A stretch of 64,000 nucleotides of DNA. Source: Pachyseris speciosa. Its lineage: Eukaryota; Cnidaria; Anthozoa; Scleractinia; Pachyseridae. Shown here in pieces: positions 27,491-35,400 of the stretch (positions are counted from its first letter, which is position 1; each line of letters opens with the position of its first letter). The position numbers and the translations under genes are program-made. Below the pieces are notes generated by a model, which saw nothing but the letters and a program-made list of their open reading frames with translations, was not told where the DNA came from and did no database searches. The DNA lies in contig JAEMWC010001464.1 of NCBI GenBank assembly GCA_016490735.1, forward strand, positions 18,501 to 82,500, read 5' to 3'.

Positions 27491-29446
27491 ATCGCACCGG
27501 TAATCGCGAGGTCACGGGTTCAAACCCCGTTGAAGTCCTGAATTTTTTTTCAGGCTTCTTTTCGCAATTGCATAAATTGCGTTCACAACTGCGAGGATCA
27601 TTCTTCATTTGATTTCATTTCCGCAGTTCATATGTGATTCATTTCGTATGTCATTAGCACTGATCACAGTACGTTAGCAAAGCGTCACCCAAAATCTTGT
27701 AGTGAAGTGTTTCAAGTGATTCGTGGAACTGGTGCAAAAACTAGCAAACTACACGTTGCATACGGCTATCCTTAAAACAGTACCACGCTTTCTCCAAATA
27801 CTGCTTTTTTCGAATCCCCCCTGTCCTCTCCCCCTCGGCCATTGTTGAAACATTCGATTGTTGAAGAATTTGTTGCTTTTTGAGACCGTTACAATTCGAA
27901 ATTGCAAAAGAGGTAAGAGGGAATATGGTAACTTATGACCCTCATTGTAGACAGACGGCGTGGGATTTGAGCATTCAGTATCCGATTGGTTTTTCTTTTG
28001 TGAGATTGTAACACTTCAGACATAATTCAAATAATTTCAGTGCTCCACCACGGATGTTTTAATCGTGCTGTAATTTGTCTGCAGCTTTTGGCCACTCACC
28101 AGCAAGAGCTGGATGAAATCATGGAGAAGATGGACACAGAAAGACAACGACAGAACGCTAATCTTCATCAAAAACTGCTGGAGAGAAAGAAACGCAAACA
28201 AGATGCACAGAAACGGAAGCAAGAACGCGAAATGGCTAAGGAACTTCTGGAGCAGCAAAAGGAGCTGGCTGAAGTGCGCTCTGAGCACGTGAGTAGCATT
28301 CGTATTGCACGTGATGTCGTCAAAAAGGCACGTGATGCTAGTGAGATACTATTTAGAAGGGTTTTCAATTGAGTATCGAAAGTAAACTACGTTTGCTTTT
28401 GTTTTGCATTGCTTCGCTCTGTGATTGGTTGGCAAAACTCGCGCCACTTTCTCAACAAATGAGAAGCAAAACCAAAAGCAATGCCGACTTCCACGCGCGC
28501 ATTTTCCCGCGCTTTTTGCTGGTTACCTGTAATTGCTTCGAATTCTGATTGGCTCATTGCACTGTTTCGGTCTGCTGTGACTAGCTGGAGTAATTGCTTT
28601 GGTTTCGGTTTTACGACACTCAATTGAAAACTGCTCTAATAAAGAAACACCGTGTCAGAAGATGGGTAACTGAACGGAATGGCTCAGAATTGCTCTCAAC
28701 CTAATTGAAATGAAGGTAGTTTCTAGCACAGTACTGTAATGTAGAGTACATGATAAGAACAAGAGGAATTTCTGAGAGAGCCTGTAGCTTTCCAGACGCG
28801 GTCTTTGACTGCAGAATGAAACAACAGATGATACAACACAAACAATACCCCCGGCCCTGATAACAAAAGAAGCTACAGGTCACAGGGACCAATGAAAACA
28901 GCGGTCTGGAAGGGGTACTGGATGACTCGAATTTCTCAGTGACCTTACTTTTGCTTTAAATGATACGATGTGCGCGCAATATTTTAACGTTAAAAAAGTA
29001 CGACCTTTATTTTTCGTTAGGTTAAACAAGCTGAAAAACATGCCATGATTGAAGGAATTCGAGAAAATGGTTCTGAAGCAGCCGAGTTTGTTATTAGAAA
29101 GGTAAGAAAGAAACTATTTACTTATAGATGATTCTATTTGACATTGAGGGCGGCGGGGGGGGGGTTGGAAACAGGGTAAACTCCCAAGCAGGGTTGGCGC
29201 AGTGGTGGAGCACTCGCCTTCCACCAATGTTGCCCGGGTTCGATTCCCGGACTCGGCGTCATAAGTGGGCTTAGTTTGTTGGTTCTCTACTCAGCTTAAA
29301 GAGGATTTCTCCGTGTACTCCGCTTTTCCCCGCTCCCCCAAAACCAACATTTAATTTGATTTATTTAGAGTTGATTTGATTTAGTCTCCCAATTAGTAGA
29401 GTATCTGTGCTCGGCTAAATAGATTTGACACTTAAATAAAGTGATT

Positions 29447-29479
<33 letters not shown>

Positions 29480-32400
29480 ATTATTAATCATAATCCCCCC
29501 CCCCCCCCCCCTCAACAGAACGAAAGACCAGACGACAATACTGGGGACTACATCCGCTACTCTTTGCGAACAGTGCGTGGGTTCTGTAACATCCCACAAA
29601 GTTTTTGAAACAAGTGTTGTGATAAGAGACCTATGGTTTTTCGTGCTTATCCGAGAAATAACCGAACACACTATTTTATCAATAGGTTCTTGAAAAGCGT
29701 CACAGCCAAGAGCTGAAAGATTTGGAGCGCATGTTCCAGGAAGAGAGAAAAGTTGCGGTGGACGAAGCGCTGGCGAAGATGGAAGAGAGACACACCCAGG
29801 AAAGCGATGAATTACGCGCACTGAACGAAAAAGAACTGAAAGAACTCGAGAAGCAACAACTAAGTCCAGAAGAGCTGCAACAAAGACGCGCGCAACTACT
29901 GAATCAACAACAACTGCGACAGAGCGCACTGGACAAGAAACACGCCGAACAGCGCAAGCAGATCCAGCATGGTGTATTGTCTGACTGGGAAGTGCGGTTT
30001 GCGCGTGCTAAGCTGGAACTTAAAGAAAAGCATTATCAGGTTTGTGGTCATACGAGCTGTAACCCTTTTCCCCAACCAACCCATTGGAAAACAAAGAGAT
30101 CTGATTGGAAACGTTGAAGGGTGTTAATTTTGACGGTTGCTATGATTATTCACAAACTTTTGAAAATTTTTTTTCTTCATTTCATTACATTTCCGCGGTT
30201 CATATATGATTTATTTCGTATATCATTCACAGTAATTTTTAATTCGGCCAGCCATTGGTTGTAGAGCTTTTTCCTTTTAATAATAACTTTAATAATGGCT
30301 CCTCGTGCAAATTTTGCTGATGAGTTTTTGCTTATTCTTTTCTGTGCTGCGTGTGTGCGCGAGTCACCGTTGGATAGTTTTGTTTCCACGTTGCAGTATT
30401 GATATAATTTCAACAGCCTTGAAGAAGCAACACGCAACCTTTCCTTAAAGAAATCTTTCGAAGGGGAATCCGTGGCCCAGCTCCCACGAATCTCCTGTAG
30501 CCCAGTGGCAGAGCATCCGAACTAGTAATCGGAAGATCATAGGTTTGACTTTTGTTGGAAGAACTCGGGATTTTTTCCGAGTAGGCGTGTATAGAACAAG
30601 TACATCTTTCAAAATACCGTGAAGTTAATCCTTTACTCCCCAAGAGTGACTTATAGATTTTACTCTGTCTAACTCCAGACAATTTTACTCGTCAAAGGGA
30701 AAACCCTTGGGGGTTTAAGGGTTAAAAAAACTATCTCCCTTAACCCTTTCACTCCCAAGAGTGACTTTATAGATTTTACTCTGTCTAACGCCAGACAATT
30801 TTACTCGTCAAAGGGAGATCCCTTAGGGGTTAAAGGGTTAATATCTTTAGCGACAACGTAAGTTATATGAAATCGCTGAATACTGCTAAACCGAATGTCT
30901 CATATCGTTGTCAGTGCCATTTTTCTTCCCTCTCTCCCCTCCCTTAGGAATATGCTGACGCGCTGAATGAGCTGACCCCAGAACAAGCCGAGGAGCACAG
31001 ACGGTCAGTGGAGAAGGCCCTGGCGGCGGCTCGAGAACTTGAAGTAGTGAAGCAGAAGTTGGATGAACAGCGGTTGGAGAACGAAGAGAAGCTCCGACAG
31101 GAAAATGAAGGTTTGTTTGATTTCTTTGTGAGTTTTTTCCAGGCCCATCATTTGGTGAGTGGTCGACAGCAACGCTAATCAAATACAAACTGTTCTTGAG
31201 ACGAATTAAAGGTGTAGCTGTAGGGCTTGTTTACGTAAAAGTGTTAAATTCGTCCCGAGCGTAAGCCCGAGTGCTTCATAGCGTAGCAAAAGAAATAAGA
31301 AACTCCTGAGTGCTCCTTGCAGGCAATTTGAAAGAGACTTCCTAGACCCGTACACTTTAACTACCGAGACGCTTTTGGCTTGAAAGACTGTTGCCCAACC
31401 AATCAATTTCTTAGCCCGCCATGTGAGTCGATCCCATGCCCTTCCGCGCAGTTGGGTGACTTCATGCATATGACTGATTCACGTCCCGCGTACTGCTACC
31501 ATCTTTAATGTTGCTTAATGATAAAGTTAACTAAATACTAAAACATTTTTTTTTTTTGCGTTCTTTAGCTTTTGAAGCTGAGCAGCAGCGGAAGCTGGAA
31601 GAAGAGCTCGCTGTCTTCGACAAACAGCTGGAAGAAGAAGCTGAAGTGGAACAGAAGAAGAATGAGAAAGCGATCCTTGCTCTGAACGCTCGCAAAGAAG
31701 CACTGCTGAAAGAAAAGAAAGCCAAAGTCAAGCAGGAAATCGAGAAAATGAGTAAACAAGGAGCGTCCAAGGATGACCAGGAGGCCATCTTGAAAGAACA
31801 CAGTAAAGACTTGGCAAAACTGATGAACAAGATGGATGCCGACAGAATGAGAATGCAAAGCTCCCTGGAGGAAAGACTAAAGAAAAGACGCGACGCTAAG
31901 CGGCAGGCTAAGGTAATGTCATAGGGCTACTGTGAAATTTACAGTCACCTGTTCTTTTCGTCTTTGCCTCCGTAACAAGCTTTGCGCTTAATAAGTAAAT
32001 TATACCAACTGCATGCTGGCAGAAACAATTCTCCAGTAACATGGAGGGTCCATCAAGAATGATCAGTCGCAACGAGTTTTACTGACCACGCAACACAACT
32101 CCTCACGCTGGCATGAAGAAGGACCGACTACTACTTATGCGCCTATTGACCAACCCCTGACCACTAGCAACACGGGCGCTCTTTGTAGTTAACTCCTTGA
32201 AATAATTGCATTTAAATGCATATAACGAATTGCTTTAAGCAATGCAATTTATACATTGTTATACAACAAAAACTTTGCCATACCAAGACCATGTCTGAAG
32301 TTCTTCAGGGAACGTTTGATGTCAGAATATAAATCAGAGCTGGTGCTTTAAAGTAGGCGATATTGTAAATGCTATAAATTAGAGCCTTCTCATTCTCAGT

Positions 32401-35400
32401 TTATGGAATACGAGAAAGAGAGAGTATGTTAATTCCACTAAATGTTATTTGTTTGTGAAGACGCTACCTAAGCAGTAGGTATTTGTTTGTATTGACTCAT
32501 TCAGGTGGACGAGCTGACAACCAAGAATGAAGAAGAGAAGAAAGAATTTGAGGAGAAAGTTCAATCTGAGAGGGATCGAGTCCAGGCTGAAGAGGTGCTC
32601 GCTTTGAAGGAGAGTATCCATGTAGACAACCTCGTGTCCGCTACGATCGAGTCCGAAGCTGCACCGCCCCCTCCGCCACGAGGGATGCCGGAGAGCTATC
32701 GATTAGCAGCTCCATTAAGCGAGGGCGAACTGGCGTCATTACTGTTGTCGTCACCACTGTACCAGAAGATCGAAGGCATCAAATCTTTGTTGAGTGGAGG
32801 AGCAGGCAAGGGTGGCGCGAACTACAGTGCTCAGGGTAAGGAGTGGGACTGACTTGTCGTGTAACGCAGGGGGATTGTGTTGGAGTATTTGATGTTCTTT
32901 TAAGAACATCAAATAAACTAAAACTAGTCTTGTATGCTAGTCTGAAGGAGATGAAAAATCCAATGGAGATTATTGGGTTGATGATCCGAGATAGGGCAAT
33001 CCTGCTGTTATTGTTGTTCACTTCCAAATTTTGTACCAAACAGAAATTACTGAAACTAACTTTACAAATTTACAGAGCAGCAATTCGACCTTTAAGATAA
33101 GGGGATAAAAATGAAAAATAAATAGCTGCAACCTCTCTGTTGCATAAAGAATTGGAAAAAAAATAATGCGATACATATTGTTGCGAACGATTACTCGGGG
33201 AATCAGCAACTTTTGGATGGCTAAATATCTTACGCACATTGCCCTGTGCCGTACCGTCTTCTTAGCAATGTCTCCCTGTGTAGTTAAAATATAAAACTAA
33301 ACTTTATCTTTGTTTTTCAGCACCTGGGGAAGGTTATATCGACATCAAGGATGACACGCTGTGGGGAGGAGATGATGAACTTGTTCCAGTTGATCTGAAC
33401 ACTCTTCCTGCGCGTGCGTTCGTCACCTACAAGTTTGGTTCGTTCATTGTGGATCTGTTAGCGGTCCATTGCCACCATCTTCCGGTCACGCTCTTGCTCG
33501 CCGACAAACTGCCTCCTAACACGCACCTCCAGAGGAACGCGTATCGCAACTCATTCTTCTTCGACGCCAACAACCGCATCTTGTACGTGCGCGCGGAGCG
33601 AATGGATAACGTTGGAGAGTTTGTGTTGGTCCTGGTTCACTGTTTGTCACACATCGCTTGTGGTGACTTGCGTGACGATTCCCATCCGGGCTTCCTTAAA
33701 GAGTTCCATCACGCCCTCGCCGTCTTGTGCGATGACTTGTTCTTCGCACGTTACAGGCGTTCCTCTGCGCTTGCGCGCACGCTGTCGTCACTTCCGGCAG
33801 ATGATGATCTGGAGAGCGCAAGCCGGATGTTATTGGAGTCCGTATTTGGCGACGCTCATACGGAAGCTGATAAGTCCAACGTTGTTGAAGGACTGCTGGA
33901 TGCAAAACTGCTGCGTGGAGCTAACAAAGATGGCGTCCATTTTACAAATGAGGCAATCGTAGAGCGATTGTCCAAGTATAGCAACTTTGCCGTTGAATCC
34001 AAGCTGCGATCTTTCCTGGGTGATGTTGAAGACAAGGCTACTCAAGCACGCTTACAAGGAACAGAGGAGTTCATTGACAAGAGACTACACGAACTTCAAG
34101 GACCGCAGGCTAAAGAACGACCGATATCGCGCTATGCTCAGTCACGCGGTAATCTCATGTCACGCGGTGTGTCACGGCAGATCTCCCGCGCCATGGCCAC
34201 GTCACGCACTGCTACTGGCTTACCGATCTCTAGCAAATCACCTTCTGTTCGGCCAACGGAGGATGAAGACCTTTACAAGACGTTCCTGCAGGTATGTCAC
34301 ACATGAATTTTACTGCTTCTGTTGAGTTCAGTCGTGCCGTCATGGTTTTCGTTTCATTTCCGAAAATAATTGTCGTGATTTTAGTTCTGCTTTGGTTGCA
34401 AAGTTTCGTAGGTTTTCTAACCATTCAGAAAAAAAATAGTTGTTTGTGTCGTCAAGCCAAGAGCTTACGTGCCTTTTTTCGTCCAGCGCCACTAGATGTG
34501 TGTTTTCCGTCGCTTACCTCCGAATAATGTTTTTAGGTTAGCGGGCGGTCTCACTAGAGCTTTCCGAATCCCGTAGATCACAGTTGATGCTTGGTTGAAC
34601 AGAAAACTGTTGAGTTTTTGCGTGAATGAGAGGATCGTAAGAGGAAGCAAGAAGTTGTCGTGGCCACTGCAGATGCAATAAAACGGCAATCAGCGAAATT
34701 GAATACCAACAAAAATTTGCACCGGTATCGCAGGGTCATGGGCTCGATTCCCCGTACAAGCCTAAATTTTTTCGGGCTTTATTTTGACTACTGCTTAAGT
34801 AGTGTTCATAACTGCGATGATCATTCGCATGTTCATTCTTTAATCTGCAGTTCAAATATATGATTTTCATGTATTCATTCTCACAGAACTCACACACTTA
34901 TAGAAAAGTGTAGAGAACATAGTTCCGGTATCGCAGAGGTCGTGAGTTTGAATACAAGCCTGTATTTTTTTCAGGCTTTATTTTCACCGCTGCTTAAAGT
35001 GTCTATATCGTCTTCTATTTCTTTTGTGGTTCTGGTATATACATAAGGAGTAGATAGCTGTTCAAAAAAATTTTTCGAATTCCGCAGTGGTTTTGCCCTG
35101 AAATCGTCGTTCAAATTTCCCGCTTGAGCCACGCCCATCAAACTTGACCGAGCTAGTAAGGGGCGTGGGTCTGTTCCTGATCTGACGTCACAAACTTATT
35201 TACATCGCATTAAGTCTTTTGTAAACATGCATGCAAAGCAGTTTGTGACGTCAGATCAGGAATATACCCATGCCCCTTACTAGCTCGGTGAAGTTTGATG
35301 GGCGTGGCTCAAGCTGGAAATTTGAAGGACGATTTCAGGGCAAAAACACGGCGGAATTCGAAAAAACCTTTTTGAACAGCTATCTACTCCTTATGTACAT

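Noticed and set aside
26784..27541. Functional tRNA genes
   Set aside because: Good A and B boxes, but the position before the anticodon is C and the anticodon stem is weak. They are embedded in repeated SINE units.
26709..27608. Protein-coding frames with TGFEPVTSRLPVRCSNQ
   Set aside because: They are the antisense translation of the tRNA-like SINE heads, a well-known spurious protein.
29432..29929. 165-codon minus-strand ORF with poly-Asn end
   Set aside because: Runs through the (TTG)n SINE tail, a C run and the antisense of an exon.
31531..31858. Minus-strand Ser/Phe-rich ORFs
   Set aside because: Antisense of the Glu/Lys-rich coiled-coil exon 31569-31912.
33612..33962. Second-frame ORF over the globular-domain exon
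   Set aside because: Shadow of the 971-bp exon, whose frame fits both splice junctions.
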